NCBI RefSeq assembly: GCF_017873435.1 | Contig: NZ_JAGGKG010000011.1 | Location: 81,630 to 145,629, forward strand | DNA: 64,000 bases | Source: Paenibacillus turicensis | GTDB taxonomy: Bacteria > Bacillota > Bacilli > Paenibacillales > Paenibacillaceae | Reading direction: 5' to 3' | Shown: positions 1-8,435 of the stretch, piece by piece | How positions within the stretch are numbered: the stretch's first letter is position 1 | Layout: each line of letters starts with the position of its first letter | The notes under the pieces: model-generated | Database searches by the model: none | Told to the model about the DNA's origin: nothing | The model's input: the letters and a program-made list of their open reading frames with translations, nothing else | Position numbers and translations under genes: made by a program

Positions 1-1052
1 TTAACGAAAAAAAACAAACGCATAAGCGGACTTTTTCTCATTAACTTTCTTGAGGCGTCGCGTATTTCTTTTTGTTGACTTACCTTTGGATCTGATAGAT
101 ATAGAGCAACAAGGCCCTCTATAATCATGACATGAAATGACGAGGCTGGTAAAGCAACAACATCACGTCTAGCGTTTTCAATGATCATCGTAATTCGTTG
201 TATCATCAATTCTCGTGAATCGTAATAACTACAAAAATTGAGGTCGCCGCCAATCTCATCTTCCTCTTGATCAATTAAATAATCAAGCATAATATGTAAT
301 CCACATACATGAGGAAAATAACTATCAAATATTTTTTTAGCGTCTGTGTCAAGTAATGTCTTACTGCTCGCAGCTAAAAACAACATAAAGACACCTAATG
401 TCGAACCTGTCGCTGCTGCAAACTCATTCCATTGTAAATGAGGTGTACGGTATTTATTATCTTCCCACCATTTCAACAGAGCAGCTTCACGTTCATTAGG
501 ATGAATGTGCTTATACACTTGAAGATCGCTATATAGCGATACTAATTCAACAATATAAGGCTTAACTGTCTCATAGCTAGGTAGCTCAGCAATTTTTAGC
601 CGACAAGCTTCAACTAAAGATAGCAAATAAGCCCCATCTTCTTTTTCCTCACGTAAAGCATAATAATCTTGTGGCTCTCTGTTAGGGTCTACCGCATCTA
701 GCATACTTTGATGTAATAATCGAAAATCATCAGGGTCCATTGAAGTACTGCGATCACATAAATTGTCTAAGTAATCACTAATGCTTTGAAAAGCAACGAT
801 TAAAGGAATCAAAACATGACGTTTCGCCAAATTTGCGGCTGCATACACACTGCCTCCTTGGCAATGAAACTCCTTAGTAGCAATGCTAGCTAACGCTTGC
901 TTTCTTAATTCGGGATCAGGAATTTGTGCAGCATTATGCTTCCAGTAATCTAGTTCCTTGCGAACATCCGGTAAAATAAACTTGTACACCCGACTCATCA
1001 GCCGAAAAGGTTCACGAGGTATTTTATTGTGGCTTTGCTCAAATTCAAACAC
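1..1052 (-). CDS. ytpB: YtpB-like tetraprenyl-beta-curcumene synthase, cut at its C-terminus by the window edge
   Basis: I translated this by hand because the frame is open to the window edge. It has a GTG start with GGAGG nine bases upstream and about 350 residues without a stop. The protein resembles the DUF2600/YtpB family, which cyclises long C35 prenyl diphosphates to sesquarterpenes in Bacillus. Visible acidic motifs are DYLDNLCDR near residue 95, and DYLIDQEEDE followed by GDLNFCSYY near residue 285. These are plausible magnesium-diphosphate sites, as known for YtpB. The last visible residues are LMRLFFFV and only a few residues should be missing. It reads off the left edge, so its downstream neighbour is unknown. 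Family assignment is fairly sure; the exact substrate is inferred. Confidence 0.8.
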   Translation of the reverse strand, partial: MFEFEQSHNKIPREPFRLMSRVYKFILPDVRKELDYWKHNAAQIPDPELRKQALASIATKEFHCQGGSVYAAANLAKRHVLIPLIVAFQSISDYLDNLCDRSTSMDPDDFRLLHQSMLDAVDPNREPQDYYALREEKEDGAYLLSLVEACRLKIAELPSYETVKPYIVELVSLYSDLQVYKHIHPNEREAALLKWWEDNKYRTPHLQWNEFAAATGSTLGVFMLFLAASSKTLLDTDAKKIFDSYFPHVCGLHIMLDYLIDQEEDEIGGDLNFCSYYDSRELMIQRITMIIENARRDVVALPASSFHVMIIEGLVALYLSDPKVSQQKEIRDASRKLMRKSPLMRLFFFV

Positions 1053-1154
1053 TAGGGCACGCCTCCAAGGTGTAGTTAACAATATAATCTAAATGTCCAT
1101 AAACAGACATCAGCGCTTATATTATAATATGATCTAACTTTTTGCACAAATAAA

Positions 1155-2228
1155 CTAAATCACAACTCCATTATACGCTTTAATTTTGCTAAATTCAGGA
1201 GGGTATCCATATGTAACTGCATTGATAATTTCATTTTTTCGGGACGCTGCTTCCTCCAGAGGAAGATCAACGATAATATCTTCTACATCATGAGGTCCAA
1301 TCCGCCAATGTCCTAACGCAGCGCCTTGAAACTGCCCATCAATCAATAAATATTGTAATACTTCTTTCCCGCTATACCGTTTCTTTAATTGTGATAAATG
1401 AGCTCGAACTAAAAAGTCAGACTTGTCCAGCATAATTACACTGTGAAGTGGCGATTGCGCAATGTCCTTACTAGATCGTTCAAAATCCGTGGCGCACATC
1501 CACCCTTCTCCTATTCCCTCTACCTCGGTTGCCATAAGCTTTCCCGTCTGAAGTGCACTGTCAACGACTATCTTTATCGTTTTAGCTGTAAACCCACTCC
1601 AGCTTTTAAATTGCTCCATATCCGTAAAAACCATCACTTCAACAAAGCGGAGTAAAACCTCTTCGATCGCTTTAAGACGACTTATCTCATCTGTTGGAAT
1701 TTCAAACCATTGCTCAGTGAAATCAAGCCATCCCGTTTCCCATTCACTGTCAACCTGTTCTTCCACAAGTAAAAAGGCTTGTTGTAAAGTCTGTAGTGCT
1801 GCACCAATTTCTTTTGCCGTATAAGGTAATATTTCCTTTAACTGATCCTTAGTCAAGCCTCCAGACTGTTTAACAGCTTTATACACTTGCTCGTGAACCT
1901 GACTCATCTGTGCTGGCACTTTTCGAAATGCAGTGGCATACAACTGTAAATCATCCTCCGTTACGTAGGCCACTCGTCCATCTTGAAATCTTGACTTTAC
2001 AATCACATGCTTCTCACGCAAATAGAAAGCGATATTGGAATCATTAAAAACTGTACGATGCACGAGGGAAGGTGGCTCACCAGGTCGGCCAAAAAAAACG
2101 GGTGCAACAGGCTGAAGTGATTTAAACATAGAGAGATAAGCTTCCTCGTTAGTAACCTCTGTTAAAGGGTGTAACAGTCCTTGGCGAGCCATTCTTAGTC
2201 TTATAACCTGATCGATTGTCCAGTTCAT
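1155..2228 (-). CDS. AlkZ/YcaQ-like winged-helix protein (HTH_42 family, possible DNA glycosylase)
   Basis: A 357-residue protein with an ATG start behind AAGGGG. The N-terminus (RLRMARQGL, residues 10-18), an early patch typed PVAPVFFGRPGEPPSL and a C-terminal half with a VEDIIVDLPLEE strand match the winged-helix HTH_42 family. That family contains AlkZ and YcaQ, glycosylases that unhook interstrand crosslinks or protect antibiotic producers from their own alkylating products. I do not see an unambiguous QxQ or QxD catalytic motif, so activity is unproven. It sits alone between ytpB and csp, in the same direction as both. Alternative: a non-catalytic winged-helix DNA-binding protein. Confidence 0.65.
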   Translation of the reverse strand: MNWTIDQVIRLRMARQGLLHPLTEVTNEEAYLSMFKSLQPVAPVFFGRPGEPPSLVHRTVFNDSNIAFYLREKHVIVKSRFQDGRVAYVTEDDLQLYATAFRKVPAQMSQVHEQVYKAVKQSGGLTKDQLKEILPYTAKEIGAALQTLQQAFLLVEEQVDSEWETGWLDFTEQWFEIPTDEISRLKAIEEVLLRFVEVMVFTDMEQFKSWSGFTAKTIKIVVDSALQTGKLMATEVEGIGEGWMCATDFERSSKDIAQSPLHSVIMLDKSDFLVRAHLSQLKKRYSGKEVLQYLLIDGQFQGAALGHWRIGPHDVEDIIVDLPLEEAASRKNEIINAVTYGYPPEFSKIKAYNGVVI

Positions 2229-2280
2229 TCCTTATCCCCTTCTTCTACGGCGTGTTATGATAACAAAATCACATATATCT

Positions 2281-2314
2281 CAAAAAAAGACACAGCCTCC
2301 TGGCTGTGTCTTTC
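2281..2314 (-). terminator. Rho-independent terminator of the cold shock gene
   Basis: A 12-bp perfect stem (2286-2297 with 2302-2313) with a TCCT loop, followed on the minus strand by a T run. Confidence 0.85.
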
Positions 2315-2366
2315 ATATCATGCTTAGAACCAAATTTTATAAGTCATCCTTAGTCAGGAAATAATC

Positions 2367-2564
2367 TTATAATTTGATTACGTTAGCAGCTTGTTGACCA
2401 CGGTTACCTTCAGTAATTTCGAATTCTACGGCTTGACCTTCGTCTAATGTCTTGAAGCCTTCGTCTTGAATAGCTGAGAAGTGTACAAATACATCTTCGC
2501 CGCCTTCAACTTGAATAAAACCGTAACCTTTTTCTGCGTTAAACCATTTAACTGTACCTTTCAA
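2367..2564 (-). CDS. CspA/CspB-type cold shock protein
   Basis: A 65-residue single cold shock domain that binds single-stranded RNA and DNA and acts as an RNA chaperone. RNP1 (KGYGFI, residues 12-17) and RNP2 (VFVHF, residues 25-29) are intact, and the length equals that of Bacillus CspB-type proteins. The start codon is TTG, set by an AGGAGG site eight bases upstream. It is a monocistronic unit with its own promoter (2611-2639) and terminator (2286-2313). Confidence 0.97.
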   Translation of the reverse strand: MKGTVKWFNAEKGYGFIQVEGGEDVFVHFSAIQDEGFKTLDEGQAVEFEITEGNRGQQAANVIKL

Positions 2565-2610
2565 ATGAACAACCTCCTAAAAATAATCACCATCATTGGT
2601 GAATAACCAT

Positions 2611-2639
2611 ATTATACTCTATGACTTTGGACAATGCAA
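2611..2639 (-). promoter_or_regulatory. SigA-type promoter of the cold shock gene
   Basis: On the minus strand, TTGCAT (2634-2639) and TATAAT (2611-2616) are separated by exactly 17 bases. The 5' UTR includes a small hairpin TCACCA/TGGTGA (2587-2602) just upstream of the ribosome site. Confidence 0.8.
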
Positions 2640-2716
2640 TGTGACATTTTTCTCTCTTTTTATTTTTAATCAGTTCCATAGACCTGAACTTTTAATGGAC
2701 AAACCTAAGGTTTTAT

Positions 2717-2745
2717 TTGCTTTCCCGTCATGGCTAAGGTATCAT
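2717..2745 (+). promoter_or_regulatory. SigA-type promoter for the small gene pair at 2807-3224
   Basis: TTGCTT (2717-2722), a 17-base spacer and TATCAT (2740-2745). It points toward the two short genes that follow. Confidence 0.6.
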
Positions 2746-2806
2746 TTCTTAAGATTGTACTCTTAAAAAAGACAACACAATATAATGAAGAAGGTTGGCG
2801 TACGCG

Positions 2807-3040
2807 ATGATGAAAAAACATCAAATATATAAAAAAGATAAGTGGAATATGATGACAGTAGAGGTTCAGGGCAGATACATCGTATTAAGAGAAATTTCTG
2901 AACAATGGGGCGAGGAAACCCACAATTTCCTAAGCCGCCCTGCCATGATGGAATGGGCTAAAAATCGTTTCCCTAAAGAACATTACATAGAACGTGAAGC
3001 AGAATGGGAAGAAATTATGGAAGCCTTTAAAAATATTTAA
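2807..3040 (+). CDS. Small acidic protein of unknown function
   Basis: I do not recognise this protein. From the ATG at 2807 it has 77 residues and begins with M-M-K-K. The frame opens at a TTG at 2795, but GAAGAAGG lies only one base before that TTG, so an ATG at 2807 or 2810 fits better. The protein is soluble, has no cysteines, is rich in Trp, Glu and Lys, and ends in a probable amphipathic helix (REAEWEEIMEAF). It is followed ten bases later by the small membrane gene at 3051, so the two are probably co-transcribed. Confidence 0.6.
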   Translation: MMKKHQIYKKDKWNMMTVEVQGRYIVLREISEQWGEETHNFLSRPAMMEWAKNRFPKEHYIEREAEWEEIMEAFKNI

Positions 3041-3050
3041 GAGGTGAAAT

Positions 3051-3224
3051 ATGGACAGCTCTAATCTTGTAATATTTACAATTTCCTCTTTTGCATTAGG
3101 GGCTATATTGCTGATGACTAAAAATAGCGTTCACCCTAAATTTAAAAGAGGACTAGCAACTGCGGCAGTATTTATGATTGCCGCTGCATTTATTATGGTT
3201 ATATATACACTATTCACCTTGTAA
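3051..3224 (+). CDS. 57-residue membrane protein of unknown function
   Basis: I translated this short frame by hand. ATG at 3051 has GAGGTG six bases upstream, and the frame ends at TAA 3222-3224. The product has two hydrophobic segments, about residues 5-22 and 35-56, separated by a basic loop (NSVHPKFKRG). This suggests a small helical hairpin in the membrane with the basic loop inside. It begins ten bases after the preceding small gene, consistent with a two-gene operon. No family was recognised. Confidence 0.6.
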   Translation: MDSSNLVIFTISSFALGAILLMTKNSVHPKFKRGLATAAVFMIAAAFIMVIYTLFTL

Positions 3225-3452
3225 AACAAAACGAGAAGAAACTTTTACCTCTACAGAAATATTATGTACAATAAAAGGACAAACTAGGGCTAATTTAGCT
3301 AAAAGGAGCTCCTAGTAATGAATAACGTAGCTATTATAGCTTTAATGCTTAGTTGCAGTGTGCTAACATCTTCGATGCCTAGTCTACCTACAGCAATGAC
3401 ATCTAGCGCTACAATGTCTCAAAATAAGCTACCTAAACAAAGGAGGACGACA

Positions 3453-5240
3453 ATGAGTACTTTAAAACGTTCTGAGGTTAAACAAGAGAACACATGGAAA
3501 CTAGAGGATCTATTTGAAAATCAACAAGCTTGGGATCAAAGCTACAACGAATTAAAAAAAGCTTACTCTGATGCTTCTAAGTATGAGGGAAAACTAAACA
3601 ATGCTGGAAATTTAAAAGCAGTATTTGAATTAGAGGATGAGTTATCACTACAAATTGAGCGCTTATATGTGTATGCTCACCTTCATCATGACGAGGACAC
3701 AACCAACCCTACATATCAGGCACTCGTAGAAAAAGCGAAAAAATTAAGCGTGGAAATTAGCGAAGCATTATCCTTTATTACACCAGAAATTTTATCCTTG
3801 CCCGAAAATGAGCTAGACGCCTTTATTCAAAATCCAGAGTTAGCAGATTATAAATTTACATTAGAAGAAATTAAACGTGAAAAGGCTCACATCTTAACCA
3901 AAACAGAAGAAGCCTTGCTTGCACAGGTTGGCAACTTATCTCAAGCACCTCAAAGCATTTTTGGCATGATTAACAATGCGGATCTCAAATTCCCTAAAAT
4001 CAAAGATGAAAATGGCAAAGAGGTTGAATTGACTCATGGTAGCTACATTCAATTTTTAGAGAGCCCTCATCGTGAAGTACGTGAGCGCGCGTTTAAAGCT
4101 GTATATGCAACGTATGCGAAGCAAAAAAATACAATTGCAGCAACGTTAAGTGCAAATGTAAATAAAAATATGTTTTATTCTAAAGTACGCAAGTACCCTT
4201 CTGTCTTAGAAATGTCCCTTTACGGTGACAATATTTCTAAAGAGGTATATACCAACCTCATTGACACGATTCATGAAAGCCTGCCATTGATGCACCGTTA
4301 CATGAAATTGCGCAAGAAGCTACTTGGTGTGGATGAATTGCACATGTATGACTTGTTTGCGCCATTAGTTGAGGAATATAAATGGGATATTACTTATGAA
4401 GAAGCTAAAGGCATGATTGAAGAAGGCTTAAAGCCATTAGGTGAAAACTATTTGAAGGTGCTTCGTGATGGATTTAATAAGCGCTGGATTGACGTATATG
4501 AAAATGAAGGGAAACGTACTGGGGCTTATAGCTGGGGCGCGTATGGCACACACCCTTATGTTTTGCTTAATCACAAGAATAACTTAAATAGCATGTTTAC
4601 ACTTGCCCACGAAATGGGTCATGCGCTTCACTCCTATTTCTCTGATGAAAATTTAAAGTATCGTGATGCACAATATACGATTTTCTTAGCGGAAGTAGCT
4701 TCGACAACCAATGAAGCCTTGCTCATGGATTATTTGCTCAAAAAATCAACGGATCCGAAGCAAAAAATGTATTTGTTAACGTATTATGCTGATCAATTCC
4801 GGACTACGATTTTCCGTCAAACGATGTTTGCAGAATTTGAAAAGCTGATTCATGAGCGTGCAGAATCGGGTGAATCCTTAACACCACAAGCATTATCTTC
4901 AATCTACTATGACCTTAATGTGAAGTACTATGGTTCAGACATGGTTGTAGATCAGGACATCGAAATGGAATGGGCACGTATCCCTCATTTCTACACCAGC
5001 TTTTACGTATACAAATATGCAACTGGCTTCTCAGCAGCAACTAGCTTCTCGAAGCAAATCTTAGAAGAAGGCACACCAGCTGTTGATCGTTATTTAGGCT
5101 TCCTAAAGAGTGGTGGCAGTGACTTCTCTATCAACATTTTGAAAAAAGCAGGCGTAGACATGTCCTCTCCTGAGCCAATTCGTGAAGCAATGAGTGTGTT
5201 TGAAGAGTTGCTAGATCAAATGGAGCAATTAAGCAAGTAA
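3453..5240 (+). CDS. pepF: Oligoendopeptidase F (M3 zinc metallopeptidase)
   Basis: A cytoplasmic zinc endopeptidase that degrades short oligopeptides. The M3 signature HEMGH is present in LAHEMGHALHSYF, with the downstream glutamate in LAEVASTTNEALL as the expected third zinc ligand. From ATG 3453 (AAAGGAGG seven bases upstream) it has 595 residues, the usual PepF length, and begins MSTLKRSEV like its relatives. The same frame is open upstream to an ATG at 3318 that also has a good AAAGGAG site. That would add 45 hydrophobic, Ser/Thr-rich residues lacking an N-terminal positive charge, so I prefer 3453. It is followed by an inverted repeat at 5251-5292. Confidence 0.92.
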   Translation: MSTLKRSEVKQENTWKLEDLFENQQAWDQSYNELKKAYSDASKYEGKLNNAGNLKAVFELEDELSLQIERLYVYAHLHHDEDTTNPTYQALVEKAKKLSVEISEALSFITPEILSLPENELDAFIQNPELADYKFTLEEIKREKAHILTKTEEALLAQVGNLSQAPQSIFGMINNADLKFPKIKDENGKEVELTHGSYIQFLESPHREVRERAFKAVYATYAKQKNTIAATLSANVNKNMFYSKVRKYPSVLEMSLYGDNISKEVYTNLIDTIHESLPLMHRYMKLRKKLLGVDELHMYDLFAPLVEEYKWDITYEEAKGMIEEGLKPLGENYLKVLRDGFNKRWIDVYENEGKRTGAYSWGAYGTHPYVLLNHKNNLNSMFTLAHEMGHALHSYFSDENLKYRDAQYTIFLAEVASTTNEALLMDYLLKKSTDPKQKMYLLTYYADQFRTTIFRQTMFAEFEKLIHERAESGESLTPQALSSIYYDLNVKYYGSDMVVDQDIEMEWARIPHFYTSFYVYKYATGFSAATSFSKQILEEGTPAVDRYLGFLKSGGSDFSINILKKAGVDMSSPEPIREAMSVFEELLDQMEQLSK

Positions 5241-5250
5241 TGAAACAACC

Positions 5251-5292
5251 AACCGCTGATCTAACATGTTCATCATGTACTGATCAGCGGTT
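5251..5292 (+). terminator. Stem-loop after pepF, probable terminator
   Basis: An 11-bp perfect inverted repeat, AACCGCTGATC (5251-5261) with GATCAGCGGTT (5282-5292), with a smaller nested ACATG/CATGT hairpin. The T tract that follows is weak, so read-through is possible. Confidence 0.6.
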
Positions 5293-5327
5293 ATCCTTTA
5301 CACATACACCAATAGGCGGTGACATTT

Positions 5328-5657
5328 ATGAAAATTCAATGGTCTTTGATTTTTGCGCTTATCTTTGCGCTAATTACAGCTATTTTTGCTGTGATGAACG
5401 TGAATCCTGTTAACGTAAATTTATTTTTTGGAACCGTATCCCTCCCTCTTATTTTGCTTATTTTGGGTTGTACTTTATTAGGCGGTATTATTGTTGGTTC
5501 TTTTGGTATTTATTGGGGTTATCGTTTGCAAAAAGAAGTAAAATCGCTGAAAAGTCAATTAGTACATATTCAAGAGGTAACTGGGTATACATTACCAGTG
5601 CAAGAGGAAACTCCCCCTACTGAACAAGAACCAAAAGACGATCAGCCTGTTCAATAA
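5328..5657 (+). CDS. LapA-domain (DUF1049) small membrane protein
   Basis: From ATG 5328 (AGGCGG eight bases upstream; an in-frame GTG at 5319 lacks a suitable site) it has 109 residues. There are two transmembrane helices, about residues 5-23 and 35-60. Between them is the VNVNLFFG turn typical of the LapA/YrvD group (lipopolysaccharide assembly protein A domain). After the second helix come a short charged helix (LQKEVKSLKSQL) and a Glu/Pro-rich tail. Its role in Gram-positives is not known. It sits 33 bases before the M42 peptidase and may be co-transcribed with it. Confidence 0.8.
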   Translation: MKIQWSLIFALIFALITAIFAVMNVNPVNVNLFFGTVSLPLILLILGCTLLGGIIVGSFGIYWGYRLQKEVKSLKSQLVHIQEVTGYTLPVQEETPPTEQEPKDDQPVQ

Positions 5658-5690
5658 TTCTTTTTTTATCTTAGGAGGTTTGTTCTTATT

Positions 5691-6728
5691 ATGGCTATAA
5701 CAATCAATGAGCAATATATTCTTGATTTTTTAAAGGTACTACTAGATACTCCAAGCCCAAGCGGATTTACCCATGATATTATGAAAAAAATTAAGGCGGA
5801 AGCAGATCAGCTTGGTATATCTTTTTCTCAAAATGAAAAGGGTGGCGCTATCCTTAGCTTAAAAGGGAAAAGTTCCTCACGCAAAATTGCACTTAGTGCT
5901 CATGTTGATACATTAGGCGCAATGGTTAGAGCGATTACACCACATGGCACATTATCGTTAACCTCTGTGGGTGGCTTTATGATGAATAGCATTGAAAATG
6001 AATATTGCCAAATCCATACCCGTGATGGCCGTGTATATACAGGAACCATCTTGTCTAAGCATCCTTCTGTTCACGTCTATACTGATGCACGTGAATACAA
6101 ACGTGATGAAGAAAATCTGGAGATTCGGATCGATGAGTTGGTTCATAACAAGGAGGATGTAATTTCACTTGGAATTAGTGTAGGTGATTACATCAGCTTT
6201 GAAGCTAGACCTGTATTTACATCAAGCGGTTATGTTAAATCTCGTCATTTAGACGATAAAGCAAGCGTAGCTGCATTGTTTGGTTTACTTGAAGCGAGCA
6301 AACGTGAGGGATGGGTTCCTCAGCATGATCTTCTCTTCCTTATCTCTAATTATGAAGAGGTTGGTCATGGTACAGCATGGATTCCCGAAGGCATACATGA
6401 AATGATTGCAGTAGATATGGGCGCGATTGGTGACAATTTAAGTTGTAAGGAAACTGATGTTTCAATTTGTGCCAAGGATTCTGGTGGTCCTTACGATTAT
6501 GAGATGACTAGCAAGCTAATCGAGCTAGCAAAACAGCTTGAAATCCCTTATGTCGTCGATATTTATCCAAGATACAGCTCAGATGCAACAGCTGCATTAC
6601 ATGGCGGTCACAACATCCGTGCTGCTCTCATTGGCCCAGGCGTCCATGCTTCACATGCAATGGAGCGTACACATAAGGAAGCGATTTTTAACACAACTAA
6701 ATTGCTTGCTGCTTATGTTGAAGGCTAG
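5691..6728 (+). CDS. M42 family metallo-aminopeptidase
   Basis: A 345-residue dinuclear-metal aminopeptidase of the M42 (FrvX/YsdC, glutamyl aminopeptidase) family. Metal ligands and catalytic residues are visible in order: SAHVDTLG (about 69-76), HLDDKASV (about 185-192), NYEEVGHG (about 219-226), VDMGAIGD, and the C-terminal GVHASHAMERTH. The start ATG 5691 follows TTAGGAGG. It is cytoplasmic, with no signal peptide, and probably finishes peptide breakdown after PepF and similar endopeptidases. A 13-bp inverted repeat (6753-6805) lies downstream. Confidence 0.9.
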   Translation: MAITINEQYILDFLKVLLDTPSPSGFTHDIMKKIKAEADQLGISFSQNEKGGAILSLKGKSSSRKIALSAHVDTLGAMVRAITPHGTLSLTSVGGFMMNSIENEYCQIHTRDGRVYTGTILSKHPSVHVYTDAREYKRDEENLEIRIDELVHNKEDVISLGISVGDYISFEARPVFTSSGYVKSRHLDDKASVAALFGLLEASKREGWVPQHDLLFLISNYEEVGHGTAWIPEGIHEMIAVDMGAIGDNLSCKETDVSICAKDSGGPYDYEMTSKLIELAKQLEIPYVVDIYPRYSSDATAALHGGHNIRAALIGPGVHASHAMERTHKEAIFNTTKLLAAYVEG

Positions 6729-6752
6729 GTAATTACGACTCAAAACCAAATG

Positions 6753-6805
6753 AGTGCTTGGCACTTATGGAAGCCCTACGCTAGTGTTTGTTAGTGCCAA
6801 GTACT
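6753..6805. repeat. Inverted repeat after the M42 gene
   Basis: AGTGCTTGGCACT (6753-6765) is the near-perfect complement of AGTGCCAAGTACT (6793-6805). It may terminate the M42 gene, though the T tract is poor on the plus strand. The right arm overlaps the 3' end of an open minus frame (6781-6978). Confidence 0.5.
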
Positions 6806-6838
6806 AATTTTAAAATTGAATCATAATTATAGTCAATA

Positions 6839-6867
6839 TTGCATATTTGAATTAGTTCTGATATTAT
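6839..6867 (+). promoter_or_regulatory. Promoter of the serS T-box leader
   Basis: TTGCAT (6839-6844), a 17-base spacer and TATTAT (6862-6867). The expected start near 6874 would give a leader of about 265 bases ahead of serS. Confidence 0.65.
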
Positions 6868-6873
6868 AGCAAA

Positions 6874-7099
6874 TAATAATTTAAACATATCTTCATTATG
6901 CCACTGAAGAGCATCCAACTCTGAGGCGTTTTCGTTAAGGGAAGGCTTAGTTACACCTTTTGTATAAGTTTCCTCCAAGTTAACCGGTACTGCCCGTTAT
7001 CGCAGACCAAAGCGGGTTTATTTTAAATCTAAAATAGACCAAATTGGGTGGCACCGCGAGTTAAGCGCTCCTCGTCCCATAAAGACGAGGGCGTTTTTT
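6874..7099 (+). promoter_or_regulatory. T-box riboswitch controlling the seryl-tRNA synthetase gene
   Basis: The 3' half is textbook. A stem II-like helix (GGTACTGC at 6986-6993 with GCAGACC at 7002-7008) carries the CCGTTATC loop common in T-box leaders. Stem III is an 11-bp helix (7015-7025 with 7030-7040). The T-box core GGGTGGCACCGCG is at 7046-7058. The terminator is 7066-7076 with 7084-7093 followed by T6. Uncharged tRNA binding favours the antiterminator and raises expression of the downstream synthetase. I could not recognise a standard stem I or a specifier codon in the 5' half, so serine specificity is inferred from the gene it precedes. Confidence 0.85.
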
Positions 7100-7140
7100 G
7101 TGTTTTTTTAGGACCAAATTAACTTGAGGAGTGTTGCTAC

Positions 7141-8415
7141 ATGTTAGACATCAAATGGATTGAAGCACATGCGGAGGAAGTACAACATAGTGCTAACGCA
7201 AAAGGAATTATGCTATCTGTAAAAGAATTAATCAAGACAAATCAACACCGAATTGCTCATTTACAACAGCTAGAGCAGCTAAGAGCAACACGTAATAGGC
7301 TCACGAATGAAATTCATCAAGCCATTCAAGGTGGAGACAATCACCAAGCGGAGCAGCTTAAACACACGATGAAGCAAAACAAGCAAGCATTGGAGCACGC
7401 ACAAGTCCGTTGGCAAGAAGCAAACCAGCAATATGAAGCTTTAATGCTGCTAGTCCCTAATATCATTTCAGTAGACTCCCCAAATGGAGAATCAGATAAG
7501 GATAACGTGGAGCTTCGACATTACTTAGAACCTACTGCTTTCGATTTTCCAGCTAGAGACCATGTTGAGCTTGGCGAAATACACCAAATGATTGACATCC
7601 AAAGTGGGACCAAAACAAGCGGCAGTCGGCAATATTATTTAACGGGAATGGGCTTTAGATTACATCGTGCTGTCCAACAGTTAGCGATTGATCTGCTTAT
7701 GAATAAAGGCTTTGAATTTATGGAAGTCCCACTGATGGTCAAAACTGAAGCGATGGTGAATACTGGATTTTTCCCTTTAGGACAAGATCAATCCTATCAC
7801 TTGGAGGGTGAAGATTATTGGTTAGTCGGGACATCAGAAGTCCCCTTAATTAGCTACTTTAGTGGTAAAAAGCTAGATGTAACACAACCAATCAAGGTCG
7901 CTGCAGTTTCTACCTGCTTCCGTAGTGAAGTGGGCTCAGCAGGCAGAGATACGAGTGGGCTATATCGTGTACATCAATTTAATAAGGTGGAGCAGGTTGT
8001 TATTTGTGAGGATGATATAACGTTATCTCAGCAGTTACATGAGGAAATTACCGAGAATGCTGAGGAGCTATTACAGTTGTTAGAGCTACCTTATCGCGTG
8101 ATGGCCGTTTGTAGTGGAGATATGTCGCAAAAAACATATAAGCAATATGACATTGAAACCTGGATGCCAAGCCGTCAAGCTTATGGCGAAACCCACTCTT
8201 CATCCAACTTGCTACAATTTCAAGCTCGTAGAGCAAATATCGCCTATTTAGATACAGATGGTAAACCTAAATACTGTCATACGTTAAACAATACCGCTGT
8301 AGCAACACCAAGAATTTTAATCCCTTTGCTAGAAAATCACCAACAGCAGGACGGATCCATTTATATTCCTAAAGCGTTAAGACCCTATTTACAGGGATTA
8401 GAGTATATCAAATAG
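7141..8415 (+). CDS. serS: Seryl-tRNA synthetase, divergent form
   Basis: A 424-residue class II synthetase charging tRNA-Ser. The N-terminal coiled coil (about residues 27-100) is the tRNA-binding arm. Motif 2 is FRSEVGSAGRDTSG, followed by VHQFNKVEQV, and QFQARRANI is present. The usual TAEVP serine-pocket motif reads TSEVP. Motif 3 reads NNTAVATPRILIPLLENHQ rather than the bacterial NGSGLAVGRT form, closer in style to organellar synthetases. This points to a second, divergent SerRS rather than the housekeeping copy, but a second copy elsewhere cannot be shown from this window. The start ATG 7141 follows GAGGAG. It is controlled by the T-box leader and ends at a clear terminator. Confidence 0.9.
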   Translation: MLDIKWIEAHAEEVQHSANAKGIMLSVKELIKTNQHRIAHLQQLEQLRATRNRLTNEIHQAIQGGDNHQAEQLKHTMKQNKQALEHAQVRWQEANQQYEALMLLVPNIISVDSPNGESDKDNVELRHYLEPTAFDFPARDHVELGEIHQMIDIQSGTKTSGSRQYYLTGMGFRLHRAVQQLAIDLLMNKGFEFMEVPLMVKTEAMVNTGFFPLGQDQSYHLEGEDYWLVGTSEVPLISYFSGKKLDVTQPIKVAAVSTCFRSEVGSAGRDTSGLYRVHQFNKVEQVVICEDDITLSQQLHEEITENAEELLQLLELPYRVMAVCSGDMSQKTYKQYDIETWMPSRQAYGETHSSSNLLQFQARRANIAYLDTDGKPKYCHTLNNTAVATPRILIPLLENHQQQDGSIYIPKALRPYLQGLEYIK

Positions 8416-8435
8416 TACTATTAGCTTTCACCATT

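Noticed and set aside
6781..6978. 65-residue minus-strand open frame inside the serS leader, considered as a gene
   Set aside because: Not listed as a feature because it overlaps the predicted serS promoter and leader and its TTG overlaps the only ribosome site. It is kept as a finding because its composition is protein-like.
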